The notes: generated from the sequence alone by a model not told the origin. 53,737 nt of DNA from Brevibacterium gallinarum (GCF_014836885.1 NZ_JACSPY010000018.1:1-53737); one strand, 5' to 3'; counted from the stretch's first letter, positions 1 to 11,350 are shown. Made by a program: numbers and translations.

Positions 1-77
1 AGCATCGAGCCCACACCGCTATCGGAGGCCTCACCCCAGCCGACCGCGTTCACAACCTCACGGGGAACTACATCTAG
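1..77 (+). pseudogene. C-terminal fragment of an integrase-type transposase
   Basis: One frame (3-77) encodes about 24 residues ending in a stop. It starts HRAHTAIGG and continues TPADRVHNLTGNYI, the kind of C-terminus seen in IS481/IS3-superfamily DDE transposases (H-x-x-H-T-A-I-G-G). The gene enters from outside the window, so its full state is unknown. Its stop codon lies exactly where the oppositely oriented IS3 remnant breaks off, which suggests one element interrupted the other. Family assignment rests on this short motif only. Confidence 0.55.
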
Positions 78-617
78 CGCCAGGAGCGGCAGGCCGTCGG
101 TGTGGAGGGTTGCAGAGACGGCCCAGCCGACGATTTTGCGGGTGCACACATCAGTGATGAACGCGACGTAGCAGAACCCGGCGAGGATCCGCACGTAGGT
201 GATGTCTGCAACCCACAGACGGTGCGGTCGGTCTGCAGTGAAGCGGCGTTCGACGAGGTCTGGGCGGGCATCGGGCACCTGGGCAGGTCGTGTGGTGACT
301 GGTTTGCGGCCACGCCTCACTCCCTGCAGGTCAGCTGCTCGCATGAGGCGGGCGACCTGGTCACGGCCCACGTCCCAGCCGGCGCGGCGCATCGCGTGGT
401 GCATCTTCGGCACCCCGTAGACGCTGTAGTTCTCACTGTGGGTCCGTCGGATCTCCGGCAGGAGCACTTCATCCCGCAGCGTCCTGGCAGAGGCTGGACG
501 CGCCTTGGCGGCCCGGTAGCCGCGGGAGGTGATGAACCCACATTCTGTCGCGCTGAGCACGCGACAGACGGCCTCGACCCCGAACTGATCACGGTGCTCG
601 TCGATGAACCGGATCAT
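78..617 (-). pseudogene. IS3-family transposase OrfB (DDE integrase), truncated
   Basis: Starting at ATG 617, the minus strand reads MIRFIDEHRDQFGVEAVCRVL, then a helix-turn-helix-like stretch with YSVYGVPKMHHAMRRAG, then the first catalytic aspartate in LWVADITYV. The reading frame stays open to about position 78, where homology stops after LLALD. The region expected to carry the second Asp and the Glu of the DDE triad is gone, so no active transposase can be made. The start overlaps the OrfA stop, as is usual in IS3 elements. Confidence 0.8.
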
Positions 618-895
618 CTCGTCGTGGGGCGGTCGAGTTCCGCGGCGAAAAAGCTGAAGCCTTGCGCAGGATCTCGCTCGCGCGGCGCAGCTCGAGGTTC
701 TCCTTGCGCAGCTTCGTGATCTCCTCGGCCTCAGCGGTGCTGAGTCCTGGGGCTTCGCCACGATCGATACGTCCCACCGAGGGCTTCGCCCACGGCGGTG
801 CAGGCGACCCAACCGGAGCACTGCTCGGTACGGATGCGCTCTTTTGTGAGCTCCAGGGCTCGGGTCTTGAACTCAGGACTGTACTTCTGGGGCAT
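614..895 (-). pseudogene. IS3-family transposase OrfA, frameshifted
   Basis: Translation from ATG 895 gives MPQKYSPEFKTRALELTKE, the usual IS3 OrfA helix-turn-helix start, but this frame ends early after SPRTQHR. The rest of OrfA continues in another frame (APGLSTAEAEEITKLRKENL, the leucine-zipper part). A second shift comes just before the expected FFAAELDR motif. At least two small indels have therefore broken it. The last codons overlap the OrfB start at 617. Confidence 0.75.
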
Positions 896-927
896 GTTCC
901 GATTCTCCTTGAGGAAATAGATCGGAA

Positions 928-946
928 CAAAACCCCGGACGCTTCA
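928..946. repeat. IS3 left terminal inverted repeat
   Basis: The 19 bases that read TGAAGCGTCCGGGGTTTTG on the minus strand resemble the TGAACC(G/C)-rich ends of actinobacterial IS3 elements and lie 33 bases upstream of the OrfA start. The matching right repeat is absent from the window. Confidence 0.6.
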
Positions 947-1015
947 ATTCGGCGAGTTATTTCGTTTGTGTCTCCGCTGCTCTCAGCGCGCAGCTGGGCT
1001 CACTCCTGAATGCAT

Positions 1016-1044
1016 TGACCGGCCGGAGGAATCCCGGCCGGTCA
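1016..1044 (-). terminator. Terminator of the fhaA-pknB operon
   Basis: A perfect 11-bp inverted repeat (TGACCGGCCGG with its complement) around a 7-base loop lies 16 bases beyond the pknB stop codon. Such very GC-rich stems with little or no U-tract are typical of actinobacterial terminators. It separates the kinase operon from the IS remnants. Confidence 0.7.
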
Positions 1045-1059
1045 GTCGTCACGCACAGC

Positions 1060-3012
1060 TCAGCTGGTGAAGCCGAAGCGTCCGCGCATGCGGTTCAGGG
1101 CATCGTCTGCGACCTCGTCGAGCCGGTTGCCCGGGTTGAAGGTGTTGTCCGGCCACGGCCACTCGAGGCCGCCGCCATCGTCATCGTCGTCGGTCGGCTC
1201 CGGTGACGGAGTCGGGGTCTCGGTCGGCTCCGGCGGGGCCTTGGCGATCGTGATGGTGATGGTGGCATGCTGCTCGACCTCCTCACCGGCATCGGCGCTC
1301 TGCCTGAAGACCTTGCCCTCTTCGTGATCGGCGGTCTCCTCTTCCCTGACGTCGCACTCCAACTGGTAGTCCTCGCTTTTGAGCGCGTCGCAGGCCTCCT
1401 GCTCGGTCCTGCCGAGCACATCGGGCACATCGATCCGTCCGGTCGAGAGCACCAGGTCGACGTTGGAGTCCTTGTCGACCTCGGTGCCGGCCTTCGGGCG
1501 CGTCTCGATGACTGTGCCGGCTTCGACGTCCGGTGAGTTCTCGTCGATGTTGTTGCCGGCCTTGAGGTCGGCGTCGTTGATGCGCTGGCGGGCCAGCGAC
1601 TCGGTCTCCCCGGACACGTCGGGCACGGAGACCACGTCGGGGCCGGTGGAGACGTAGACCTTGATCGTGTCGCCGTGTTTGACCTGGGAGCCGGCCGGAG
1701 GATCGGTCTTGACGACGTTGCCCTCCTTGATCTCATCATCGGCGATCGGCTCACGATCAGGTGTGAGGTTCTGGTTGATGAGGTAGCTGTCGGCATCATC
1801 GGCTGAGCGGTCGCGCAGATCCGCCAGCTCGAAGGTCACCGGCTCCCGTTCTTTCGTGGCGTTGTAGACCCACAGGCCGAGCCCGGCGAGCACGACGGCG
1901 ACAAGCGCAGCACCGATCCACATCCAGGTCTTGCGCTTGCGCTCCTTCTCCTCATCGACACCGTCCTCATCCTCCGGCACGGTGGCGACGGCGTTCGTCA
2001 TCGGCGCGGTGTTCATCGCCTGAGTCGGCACACCGGTGGCGTAGGCCGACTGCGGGGTGCCGAGGCCGGCTGCGGCTGCACCGAGCCCGGCACCGGCCAG
2101 GGCGGCCGGCGGGCTGAACATCTGGGTCGCGTCATCGGCATCGCCGTCGAGCGAAGTCGGGCGGCCGTCGCGCACGGCCAGCACGTCCTCGCGGAAGGTG
2201 AAGGCATCCTGGTAGCGGATGTCGCGGTCCTTCTCCAGGGCGTGCATGAGCAGCCGGTCGAGCGCAGGCGGCACCTCGGGGTTGAACTCCGAGGGAGCCT
2301 TCGGTCGCTCGCCGACGTGCTGGTAGGCGACCGCGAGCTGCGAATCGCCCTGGAAAGGCGGCCGGCCGGCGACGAGTTCGTACAGCAGGCAGGCGGTGGA
2401 GTACAGATCCGAGCGGGCGTCGACGATCTCGCCGCGCGCCTGCTCAGGTGAGAGGTACTGGGCGGTGCCGACGACCGACTGGGTCTGGGTCAGGCTGCCG
2501 GTGTCCTCCAGGGCGCGGGCGATGCCGAAGTCCATCACCTTGATGTCGCCCTCAGGGGTGAGCATGACGTTGGCGGGTTTGATGTCGCGGTGGACGATCC
2601 CGTTGCGGTGGCTGTACTCCAGCGGGCCGAGCACACCTGCGGTGACGTCGAGGGCCTCGCGGATCGTCAGGCTGCCATGGGTGGAGATCACCTCGCGCAG
2701 CGTGTGCCCCTCGACGTACTCCATGACGATGAAGGGCACCTGCATGGTCGAGCCGCCGGATTCGGAGAAGACCTCCTCACCGGAGTCGTAGACGGCCACG
2801 ATGCCGGGGTGGTTGAGACCCGCGGCCGCCTGCGCCTCGCGCTTGAGGCGGGCATGGAAGGACGGGTCGCGGGCGAGGTCGGAGCGCAGCAGCTTGATGG
2901 CAACACGACGGCCCAGGCGGGTGTCGAGGCCCTCATGGACCTCGGCCATGCCGCCCCGTCCCAGCAGCCGATGCACTTCGTATCGGCCGGAGAGTATCCG
3001 CGGTTCGCTCAT
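1060..3012 (-). CDS. pknB: Ser/Thr protein kinase PknB with three PASTA repeats
   Basis: This 650-residue transmembrane Hanks-type kinase senses peptidoglycan fragments and phosphorylates cell-wall and division proteins. Visible features: glycine loop GRGGMAEV (18-25), catalytic Lys40, HRD 141-143 in IVHRDIKPANVM, DFG 161-163, and an activation loop with Thr-rich TGSLTQTQ and GTAQYLSPE. A Pro/Ala-rich juxtamembrane region leads to one membrane helix (WIGAALVAVVLAGLGLWV, about 365-385). Outside follow three PASTA domains, each ending in a DTIKVYVSTGP-like strand, then a Pro/Thr/Asp-rich stretch and a C-terminal tail. It is the last gene of the operon, 18 bases after pknA. Domain order and gene order match PknB of mycobacteria. 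Confidence 0.96.
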   Translation of the reverse strand: MSEPRILSGRYEVHRLLGRGGMAEVHEGLDTRLGRRVAIKLLRSDLARDPSFHARLKREAQAAAGLNHPGIVAVYDSGEEVFSESGGSTMQVPFIVMEYVEGHTLREVISTHGSLTIREALDVTAGVLGPLEYSHRNGIVHRDIKPANVMLTPEGDIKVMDFGIARALEDTGSLTQTQSVVGTAQYLSPEQARGEIVDARSDLYSTACLLYELVAGRPPFQGDSQLAVAYQHVGERPKAPSEFNPEVPPALDRLLMHALEKDRDIRYQDAFTFREDVLAVRDGRPTSLDGDADDATQMFSPPAALAGAGLGAAAAGLGTPQSAYATGVPTQAMNTAPMTNAVATVPEDEDGVDEEKERKRKTWMWIGAALVAVVLAGLGLWVYNATKEREPVTFELADLRDRSADDADSYLINQNLTPDREPIADDEIKEGNVVKTDPPAGSQVKHGDTIKVYVSTGPDVVSVPDVSGETESLARQRINDADLKAGNNIDENSPDVEAGTVIETRPKAGTEVDKDSNVDLVLSTGRIDVPDVLGRTEQEACDALKSEDYQLECDVREEETADHEEGKVFRQSADAGEEVEQHATITITIAKAPPEPTETPTPSPEPTDDDDDGGGLEWPWPDNTFNPGNRLDEVADDALNRMRGRFGFTS

Positions 3013-3030
3013 GCTGTTCCTTCTCGTCTG

Positions 3031-4662
3031 TCAGTTTCCGCCGCGGCCGGAGTTCTGTCCCGGTCCGCTGCCGTTGTTGCCACCGCCGTTGCCGTTGCCG
3101 TTGCCGTTGCCGCCGTCACCGCCACCGTCGCCACCATCATCGCCGCCGTCGTCCGGCGGCTGGGTGGGCTCAGGTTCGGGTTCCTGCGTCGGCTGCGGGC
3201 TGCGCGTGGGCTCACGTTCCTGCGTCGGCTCCGGGGCGCGGGTCGGCTCCTGGCGCTGCGGTCCTTCCGACACTTCGATCGTGACGGTGTCACCAGGGGC
3301 AAAAGTGTAGCCGTTGCTGCCCTCGCGGACATCGACGACCGTGCCGGCAGGCTGATCGGAGGTCACCATCGTCGACTTGACCTTCAGCCCCAGCTGCTCG
3401 AGGTTCGAGGTCGCCGAGGCTTCGGAGAGGCCGATGTAGTCGCTGGGCTTGATGGTGATCTCCTCCTGCGTCGGCGTGGCCGTCGCCGTCGGAGCAGGAG
3501 CCGGTTCGTTGTCCTTGGGGCCGAAGAACAGCCAGCCGATCCAGGCGAGACCGGCCAGCAGCAGGATCACCAGGATCGTGACGATGATCGCCGGGGCCTT
3601 CGACTTCTTCTCGTCCTCGTCGGCCTCCGGGTCCTCGGCCAGCTGACGGTCGGACCCGTACGGGGCGACGGCAGCCGCACCGGTATGGCTGCCCGGCTGA
3701 TAGGCGCGGGTCTGCTGGGTGGCCGGCATGACGCGGGTCGAGGAGTCCTCAGGCTGGCTGAACACACGGGTGACCGCCTCGGAAGCGGCTGCGGCAGCCG
3801 CTCCAGCGGCGAGCATCTGCGGGACCGCCGCCTCGGCTGCGGGCACATCGCCGTTCATGAGAGCACGCGCTGCAGTCGCCAGAGCGGCACCGGAGGCCGG
3901 GCGCTTCTCCGGCTGCTTCGACAGCAGCGAGTCGACCAGCCGGCGGACCGGTTCGGAGACCGTCTCCGGCAGCGGCGGGTGCTGGCGGTTGACCTGCGCG
4001 ATGGCGATCTCGACCTGCGAGTCGCCGGTGAACGGGCGGTTTCCGGCCAGCGCCTCGTAGGCGATGATGCCGAGTGAGTACAGGTCCGACTTCGGTGTCG
4101 AGCCCTTGCCGGTCGCTTGCTCTGGGGCCAGGTACTGGGCGGTGCCCATTACCTGGCCGGTCTTCGTCAAAGGCGCCTGGTCAGCGACCCGGGCGATGCC
4201 GAAGTCGGTGATCTTGACCCGGAAGTCCGGGGTGATGAGCAGGTTGCCGGGCTTGACGTCGCGGTGGACGACCCCGGACATGTGCGCTGCATGCAGCGCC
4301 TGCGCGGCCTGCGCGACGATCGAGAGCGTATCGGCCTCGCTCATCGGGCCGCGGTCGAGCAGAGCGGCCAGCGACTCACCGGGCACGAACTCCATGACGA
4401 GGTACGGTGAGCCGTTCTCCTCGCCGTAGTCGTACACACCGGCGATGCCGGGATCGGACACAGCACCCATCGAACGCGCCTCGGCCCGGAAGCGGGCGAG
4501 GAATCCCTGATCGGACAGGTACTCGTCCTTCATGATCTTCGCGGCGACCTCGCGTTCGAGGACGGTGTCGCGTCCGCGCCACACCTCGCCCATGCCGCCG
4601 ACGGCGATCCGGCTGGTGAGCTCGTAACGGCCGCCGAGCAGCGTGCCTGGTTCTGGCCTCAT
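3031..4662 (-). CDS. pknA: Ser/Thr protein kinase PknA-like with one PASTA-like domain and Gly/Asn tail
   Basis: A 543-residue membrane-anchored Ser/Thr kinase. Lys42, HRD 133-135 ([10 protein letters not shown]) and DFG 153-155 are present, as is the GTAQYLAPE segment. An Ala-rich linker and a membrane helix ([20 protein letters not shown]) follow. The outside part holds one PASTA-like domain ([20 protein letters not shown] to TVTIEVSEG). The tail is unusual: several Pro-Thr-Gln-Glu repeats, then a Gly/Asn/Asp-rich end written in tandem 6-base repeats. Mycobacterial PknA lacks a PASTA domain, so this version is longer. The start overlaps the pbpA stop (ATGA), which fixes it. Position in the operon supports the name pknA. 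Confidence 0.93.
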   Translation of the reverse strand: MRPEPGTLLGGRYELTSRIAVGGMGEVWRGRDTVLEREVAAKIMKDEYLSDQGFLARFRAEARSMGAVSDPGIAGVYDYGEENGSPYLVMEFVPGESLAALLDRGPMSEADTLSIVAQAAQALHAAHMSGVVHRDVKPGNLLITPDFRVKITDFGIARVADQAPLTKTGQVMGTAQYLAPEQATGKGSTPKSDLYSLGIIAYEALAGNRPFTGDSQVEIAIAQVNRQHPPLPETVSEPVRRLVDSLLSKQPEKRPASGAALATAARALMNGDVPAAEAAVPQMLAAGAAAAAASEAVTRVFSQPEDSSTRVMPATQQTRAYQPGSHTGAAAVAPYGSDRQLAEDPEADEDEKKSKAPAIIVTILVILLLAGLAWIGWLFFGPKDNEPAPAPTATATPTQEEITIKPSDYIGLSEASATSNLEQLGLKVKSTMVTSDQPAGTVVDVREGSNGYTFAPGDTVTIEVSEGPQRQEPTRAPEPTQEREPTRSPQPTQEPEPEPTQPPDDGGDDGGDGGGDGGNGNGNGNGGGNNGSGPGQNSGRGGN

Positions 4663-6128
4663 GAATCCATCACCGCTTCCATGACTGATTTTGCGATCGG
4701 GCCCGCGACGCGTCCACCGGAGGCCTCATTGCCGGCATTGCCGCCGCTTTCGACGACGACTGCCACGGCGACCTGCGGGTCGTCTGCCGGGGCGAAGGAG
4801 GTGAACCATGCATGCGGTGCCCTGCCCTTCGCGTGCTGTGCCGTGCCGGTCTTCGCTGCGACATCGACACCGGGGATCTTCGCGGCTGTGCCGGTTCCCG
4901 AGTCGACGACGTTGACCATCATGTCCGTCAGCTGACCGGCGGTGTCGCTGCTGATCGGGTTGGAGAAGGTCCGCGGCCGCGGCTCCTCGATGAGATCGAG
5001 GGTGCGGGCATTGCGGATCTGGGAGATGAGCTGGGGCTGCATGAGCTCTCCGTCGTTGGCGATCGCCGAGGCGACCATCGCCATCTGGATGGGGGTGGCG
5101 CGCACCTCGAACTGGCCGAGCGACGACTGGGCGAGCTGCGGTTCGTTGACATCGGAGGGGAACGACGAGGCAGTGACCGCCAGCGGCATGTCGAAGCTCT
5201 CCCCGAACCCGAACTTCTTCGCCTGCTCATTCATCGCATCAGCACCCAGGTCCATGCCCAGCTGCGCGAAGGTCGTGTTGCACGACTTCGTCAGCGCATG
5301 GTCGAGGCTGGCAGTGCTGCCATTGCCGCAGGAGGCACCGCCGGCGTTGCGGATCGTCGCCGAGGTCTGCGGCAGGTCGAGAACGGTCGGCGAGGGCAGC
5401 TCGGAGTCCTTGCTGTACTGCCCGGATTCGATGGCGGCCGCGGCAGTGACGAGCTTGAACGTCGAGCCCGGCGGGTAGAGGTTGCCGCCGATCGCCCGGT
5501 TGTAGGCCGGGTTGGCGTCGTTGTCGATGAGCGAGTTGTACGCATCGAGGGCGGCGTCCCGGTTGTGGGTGGCCAGCGCGTTCGGGTCCCAGCCCGGCGT
5601 CGAGACCATGGCGAGGACCTTGCCGGTCTTCGGGTCGAGGGCGACAGCGGCGCCGCGCTGGCCGCTCAGGCCGTCCCAGGCGGCCTTCTGGGCCTTCGGG
5701 TTGATGGTGAGTTCGACGGCGGCGCCGGCCGGCTGCTGGCCGGTGAGCAGATTGGAGACCTTGTCGTAGAACAGCGCATCGTCGGTGCCGGAGAGCAGTC
5801 CGTTCTCGGTGCGCTCGAGCCCAGAGGTGCCCGAGGTGATGGAGAAGTAGCCGGTGAGGCTGGCGTACATCTCCGCCGACATCCCCTCGGCACCGTATCT
5901 GCGCTGGAACTTGTACGGGTCGTCGACGGGCTCGGAGTAGGCGATCGGGGTGCCGTCGACGAGGATCGGCCCGCGGTCGCGGGAGAGCTCGTCGAGCAGC
6001 GTCCGGTTGTTCAGCGGATTGTCCTTCAGCGACTGCGCGGCGAAGTACTGCACGTAGCTCGTCGAGCCGAACAGTAGCGCGAACATCACGAAGCCGACGA
6101 CGGCCAGATGCTTGAGCGGGTTCTTCAC
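4659..6128 (-). CDS. pbpA: Penicillin-binding protein PbpA (class B transpeptidase)
   Basis: A 489-residue D,D-transpeptidase that cross-links peptidoglycan, paired with the RodA glycosyltransferase encoded next door. One N-terminal membrane anchor ([19 protein letters not shown], about 8-26) precedes the periplasmic part. Active-site motifs are complete: SxxK at Ser222-Lys225 (GSTFKLV), SxN at 282-284 (SCN) and KTG at 426-428 (KTGTAQ). Length is normal for actinobacterial PbpA. It overlaps rodA and pknA by four bases each, so expression is probably translationally coupled. Confidence 0.95.
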   Translation of the reverse strand: MKNPLKHLAVVGFVMFALLFGSTSYVQYFAAQSLKDNPLNNRTLLDELSRDRGPILVDGTPIAYSEPVDDPYKFQRRYGAEGMSAEMYASLTGYFSITSGTSGLERTENGLLSGTDDALFYDKVSNLLTGQQPAGAAVELTINPKAQKAAWDGLSGQRGAAVALDPKTGKVLAMVSTPGWDPNALATHNRDAALDAYNSLIDNDANPAYNRAIGGNLYPPGSTFKLVTAAAAIESGQYSKDSELPSPTVLDLPQTSATIRNAGGASCGNGSTASLDHALTKSCNTTFAQLGMDLGADAMNEQAKKFGFGESFDMPLAVTASSFPSDVNEPQLAQSSLGQFEVRATPIQMAMVASAIANDGELMQPQLISQIRNARTLDLIEEPRPRTFSNPISSDTAGQLTDMMVNVVDSGTGTAAKIPGVDVAAKTGTAQHAKGRAPHAWFTSFAPADDPQVAVAVVVESGGNAGNEASGGRVAGPIAKSVMEAVMDS

Positions 6129-7755
6129 TGGTTCTCACCTCCGCGCTGGAAGTTCGTCGTCGGGGTGTCATCGGCGTCGATTCCCGCGCCCGAGGCGGGG
6201 GTGGGGTGCTGCTCGCCGGTCGCGTACACCTCGGGAGGGGTCACCGGTGCGTCATCGGGACGGCGGACCTTGCGCTTGGAGCGCAGCCGGCCGAGCGTCG
6301 AAGCGAGCGCCGATTCGTGGGCCTCGTCCTCGTCGACGGGCTTCTGGATGGTGAGCACGCCGGTCTGGAACTCCTCGGCCGGGCGGCGGGCGTTGTCGCT
6401 CATTCGCAGCATCAGGCCGATGATGATCCAGTTCGCGATGAGCGAGGAGCCGCCGTAGGCCAGGAACGGGGTGGTCAGGCCGGTGAGCGGGATGAGCCGG
6501 GTGACGCCGCCGATGACGATGAAGCACTGCAGGGCGATGGTGAAGGACAGGCCGGTGGCCAGCAGGGTGCCGAAGCCGTCGCGCAGCTGCTGGGCGATCT
6601 TCATGCCGCGTTCGAAGAGCACGACGTAGAGCAGCAGGATCGCGAACATGCCCACCAGTCCGAGCTCTTCGCCGAGGGAGGCGTAGATGAAGTCGGATTC
6701 GGCATAGGGCACGATGTGGGGCCGGCCGTTGCCCAGGCCCGCACCGGTCAGTCCGCCCTTGGCCATGCCGAACAGGCCCTGCACGAGCTGGTAGGACCCG
6801 CCGATCTCACGGTTGTACATGTCCGGGTTGAGCGCATCGAGCCAGCCGTCGAGACGCTGCTGGACGTGGCTGAAGATGCGCGAGGCGATGAGCGCACCGG
6901 CGGTGAACATGCCCAGGCCGAGGAAGATCCAGGCCTTCTTGCCGGTGCCGACGTAGAGGACGGCGACGAAGAGGCCGAAGAACAGCAGCGAGGTGCCGAG
7001 GTCGCGCTGCAGGACGAGGATGCCGACGCTGGCGATCCAGGCGATGATGATCGGCCCGAGGTCGCGTGGGCGCGGGAACTGCATGCCGAGGAACTTGGGT
7101 CCGGCGAGCACGAGCTGGTCGCGGAAGCTGACGAGGTAGCCGGCGAAGAAGATCGCCAGGCAGATCTTGGCGATCTCACCGGGCTGGAAGGACATGCCGC
7201 CGATGCCGATCCATATGCGGGCGCCGTTGATGGTCTTGCCGAGGCCGGGCACGAGCGGCAGCATGAGCAGCACGAGGGCGGCTAAGCCGGTGAGGTAGGT
7301 GTAGCGGCGCAGCATCCGGTGATCGCGCAGGAACGCGATGACGAGGGCGCACAGGATGATCCCGAGGGTCATCCAGATGAGCTGGGAGACGGCGGCATTC
7401 GATTCGCGTCCGGCGGCGGTCTTGGCGACGTCGATGCGGTAGATCATCGCCAGGCCGAGTCCGTTGAGCAGCACGGCCAGCGGCACGAGGACCGGGTCGG
7501 CGTAGCGGGCCCGCCACCACACGATGAGGTGCAGGGCGAGGGCGAGGGCTGCCAGCCAGCCGGCGTACTGGTAGACGTTGGCCGGCACGGTCTGTTCGCT
7601 GCCGAGGCCCACGAGTGCGTAGGCCCCGGCGGAGATGACGACGGCCAGCGCGGTCAGCAGCAGCTCGGAGATCCGCAGCGCCTGCGGGCTCCGGTGCCGC
7701 TGGGACGTCGTCCCGGCCGGGGAGAGTGCGGGAGCGTCAGGTGCGTAGCTCATGC

Positions 7756-7759
<4 letters not shown>
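6125..7759 (-). CDS. rodA: RodA/FtsW/SpoVE-family peptidoglycan glycosyltransferase
   Basis: A 544-residue SEDS-family polymerase of lipid II that works with PbpA in elongation or polar growth. The sequence is mostly hydrophobic helices, with SEDS hallmarks such as FQPGEIAKICLAIFFAGYL, the large loop ending in QLVQGLFGMAKGGLTGAGLG, and AESDFIYASLGEELGLVG. A hydrophilic cytosolic tail of about 90 residues follows the last helix. Two Met codons (7759 and 7753) could start it; the first overlaps the pstP stop and is preferred. It overlaps pbpA by ATGA. Confidence 0.94.
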
Positions 7760-9299
<1,540 letters not shown>

Positions 9300-9303
<4 letters not shown>

Positions 9304-9809
9304 GAACGTAGCTCCATGGTGGTGTGGCCGACGGTCACGGCGGTGCCGGGGGAGATGGGGACGGGGCTGGACAGGCGCTGTTCGCCGATGAAGGTGCCGT
9401 TGGTGGAGCCGAGGTCCTCGACGTACCAGCGGCCGCCGGAGGGGACGAACCGGGCGTGGTGGCCGGAGGCGAAGTCGTCGTCGAGGACGACGGTGTTGTC
9501 ATTCGAGCGGCCGAGCGTGATCGGGCCGGTGCCGAGTGCGATGACCATGCCCTGCATGGCTCCGGAGGTGATGACGAGTGAGTGCGGCGGGCTGGCCGCC
9601 GGCGGGTGGCTGGCTGCCGCCGGCTGCGGGGCCGGGCCCGGCGCGGGAGCGGGGGAGGGGCCGCTGCGGCGGCCGCGTTTGGAGGCGCGGTTCCTGCTGC
9701 GGCGCGGGCCGAAGAGGTCTTGGCGCAGGACACCGGCGATGAGGAAGACGAAGAGCCACAGCAGAACGAAGAATGCCAACCGCAGCACCAGGACGGTGAA
9801 CTCGCTCAT
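9300..9809 (-). CDS. fhaB: FHA-domain protein FhaB (FipA-like)
   Basis: A 169-residue membrane-anchored phosphothreonine-binding protein that links the kinases to the division and wall machinery. An N-terminal helix (TVLVLRLAFFVLLWLFVFLI) is followed by an Arg-rich, Pro-rich linker and a C-terminal FHA domain with the expected GRSNDNTVVLDDDFASGHHA and DLGSTNGTFIGE motifs. The start codon overlaps the fhaA stop (TGATG). Length and topology match mycobacterial FhaB. Confidence 0.93.
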
Positions 9810-10753
9810 CAGCCTCCCATTTCCCTGTGCCTGAAGAGCACCTCGGTGTCCCCGGCAGTGATCCGGGCGCCATCGGTGAGTGTGACGGAGGTGATGCGGC
9901 GGCCGTCGAGCAGCGTGCCGTTCGTCGACCCGAGGTCGGTGGCCGTCGCGTGGCCGTCGCGCACGGTGATCTCGAAGTGCCGGCGCGAGACACCGGAGTC
10001 ATCGAGGACGATGTCGGCGCTGTTCGAGGAGCGGCCGAAGACGGTCGTGCCCTCGCCGAGGCGGTAGCTGCGGCCGTTGATCTCGGCGCTGCACTGGATG
10101 TTCGAACCCGGTCGCGGATGACCGGCGGCACTGGAGCCGGCACCGCCCGGAGCCGCGGCACCGGGGCGAGCCGCGCCTCGGGGGCGGCCCATCGCCGGGG
10201 CCGGGGCGCCGGCGTAGGCGGGCGCCTCGTCGTAGCCGGATGCCTGCGGGGCGACCTGCGGGTTGGGGCGCGAGGAGGTGTGCCCGGAGCGCTGCTCCCA
10301 TTCCTCGGCGACGATGGGGTTGGCGCGGCTCTCGGGGTCGTAGCCGCCGCGGTTGGGCGGCTGCGCGGCCGGCGAGCCGTCCGGGCGCAGGGTGTTCGAG
10401 CGCACCCGGTAGATGCCGGTGTCGAGGTCCTCGGCGCGTTCGAAGCCGACGTTGATCGGGCCGACGAAGCTGTAGCCCTGTTCGACGGCGTGGTCGCCGA
10501 CGACCTGGCGCAGGTCGCGGCGCAGCTCGGCCTGGATCGGCTCGAGGCGCTCATAGTCCGAGGCCGAGAGTTCGATGGTGTAGCTGTTGGCCGTCAGCGT
10601 GCGGCCGCGGGAGACGACGGCGGCGCGGTTGTCGGATTCGGTGCGCAGCGCCCCGGCGAGCTCGACGGGCTCGACCTGGGAGCGGAAGGCCTTGGCGAAG
10701 GCACCGTTGACGACGCGTTCGATACGTCTTTCGAAGCGGTCGAGTACGCCCAT
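9809..10753 (-). CDS. fhaA: FHA-domain protein FhaA with DUF3662 N-terminus
   Basis: A 314-residue phosphothreonine reader and the first gene of the operon. The N-terminal DUF3662 domain (MGVLDRFERRIERVVNGAF to about 130) is followed by a disordered Gly/Pro/Ala-rich middle and a C-terminal FHA domain (VFGRSSNSADIVLDDSG, SRRHFEI, DLGSTNGTLLDG). In mycobacteria FhaA binds the lipid II flippase MviN when this is phosphorylated by PknB. The start at ATG 10753 is chosen because GGAGG stands six bases before it; an upstream in-frame Met has no such site. Confidence 0.93.
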   Translation of the reverse strand: MGVLDRFERRIERVVNGAFAKAFRSQVEPVELAGALRTESDNRAAVVSRGRTLTANSYTIELSASDYERLEPIQAELRRDLRQVVGDHAVEQGYSFVGPINVGFERAEDLDTGIYRVRSNTLRPDGSPAAQPPNRGGYDPESRANPIVAEEWEQRSGHTSSRPNPQVAPQASGYDEAPAYAGAPAPAMGRPRGAARPGAAAPGGAGSSAAGHPRPGSNIQCSAEINGRSYRLGEGTTVFGRSSNSADIVLDDSGVSRRHFEITVRDGHATATDLGSTNGTLLDGRRITSVTLTDGARITAGDTEVLFRHREMGG

Positions 10754-10817
10754 CGGTGCCTCCTTCCTGGTGCGCTGCCGAGGCATCTCGGCTGGTGGTA
10801 CAGTCTGTGGCCGTGCG

Positions 10818-10842
10818 CGCACGCTGAGGGGCTCAGCGTGCG
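10818..10842. repeat. Perfect inverted repeat in the fhaA leader
   Basis: An 11-bp arm CGCACGCTGAG and its exact complement flank a GGG loop, 65 bases upstream of the fhaA start. On the minus strand this would form a stable hairpin in the leader of the kinase-operon mRNA, or it could be an operator. There is no T-run after it. I see no convincing sigma-70-type promoter around it, and nothing else recognisable in 10754-11031. Confidence 0.5.
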
Positions 10843-11031
10843 AGCTGTCAACACTCCATGCTAACGCGATCGCTTGTCAATCACATGCCATCGGCTCTGT
10901 ATATCTGCCCAGAAAGGCCTCAGGGTGCCGTGCCTGAGCTTCTGACCTGGGATTTCGCCGGTGGCGCGGGGCGATTGGCGGGGTCAGAGCGCCGTCTCAC
11001 GGGGCCGGCAGATGTGACTCGAGTCGCCGGA

Positions 11032-11060
11032 TTGGAACTGTCGCGTCAGTGGTGTTAGAG
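11032..11060 (+). promoter_or_regulatory. Probable promoter of tRNA-Leu
   Basis: TTGGAA (11032-11037) and TTAGAG (11055-11060) are separated by 17 bases and end 16 bases before the mature tRNA. This spacing fits a vegetative promoter; the -10 box is a weak match. Confidence 0.45.
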
Positions 11061-11076
11061 TTTCCTGGTGCTGCTC

Positions 11077-11160
<84 letters not shown>

Positions 11161-11170
11161 CGTTGTGAAA

Positions 11171-11208
11171 ACAGCCCCTCACCAGGCATGATGCCGGTGA
11201 GGGGCTGT
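11171..11208 (+). terminator. Terminator after tRNA-Leu
   Basis: A 13-bp perfect stem (ACAGCCCCTCACC with its complement) around a loop that is itself nearly self-complementary, followed by TTG. It begins 11 bases after the tRNA. Confidence 0.8.
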
Positions 11209-11278
11209 TGCGTTCCGGGCTGGTCGGCCCGGCGAGCAGTGCGACTGTGGTGCCCGACTCTGGCCCGTGACCCTGGTC

Positions 11279-11350
11279 CGTGCGGCCCAGGTTCGGGTGG
11301 CCCAGGCCTGAGGGGTCCAGATCCGGGCGGCTCAGGGCCTCACGGTTCAG
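11279..11350. repeat. Degenerate GC-rich tandem repeats
   Basis: About four or five imperfect copies, roughly 16 bases long, of a GGCCCAGG-centred motif lie between the tRNA terminator and the broken genes. No gene is visible from 11209 to 11346. The copies vary too much for a firm unit length. Confidence 0.4.

Larger units (their letters stand above)
78..946 (-). mobile_element. Degenerate IS3-family insertion sequence remnant
   Basis: The minus strand carries recognisable IS3-type OrfA and OrfB reading frames and, at 928-946, a left terminal inverted repeat beginning TGAAGCGTCCGGGGTTTTG. The right half, including the end of OrfB and the other terminal repeat, is missing: at about position 78 the sequence changes into the C-terminus of a different transposase on the opposite strand. 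OrfA has frameshifts. The element is therefore a dead relic, probably cut by recombination or by insertion of a second element. Confidence 0.8.

Noticed and set aside
2590..4077. A 495-codon open frame on the plus strand opposite pknA and pknB
   Set aside because: It is an antisense shadow of GC-rich codons; the translation is Arg/Ala/Gly-rich without any domain, while the minus strand has complete kinases.
10845..10880. Two TTGACA-like boxes upstream of fhaA as promoters
   Set aside because: Neither has a -10 box at 16 to 18 bases; the only TAGCAT is 11 bases away.
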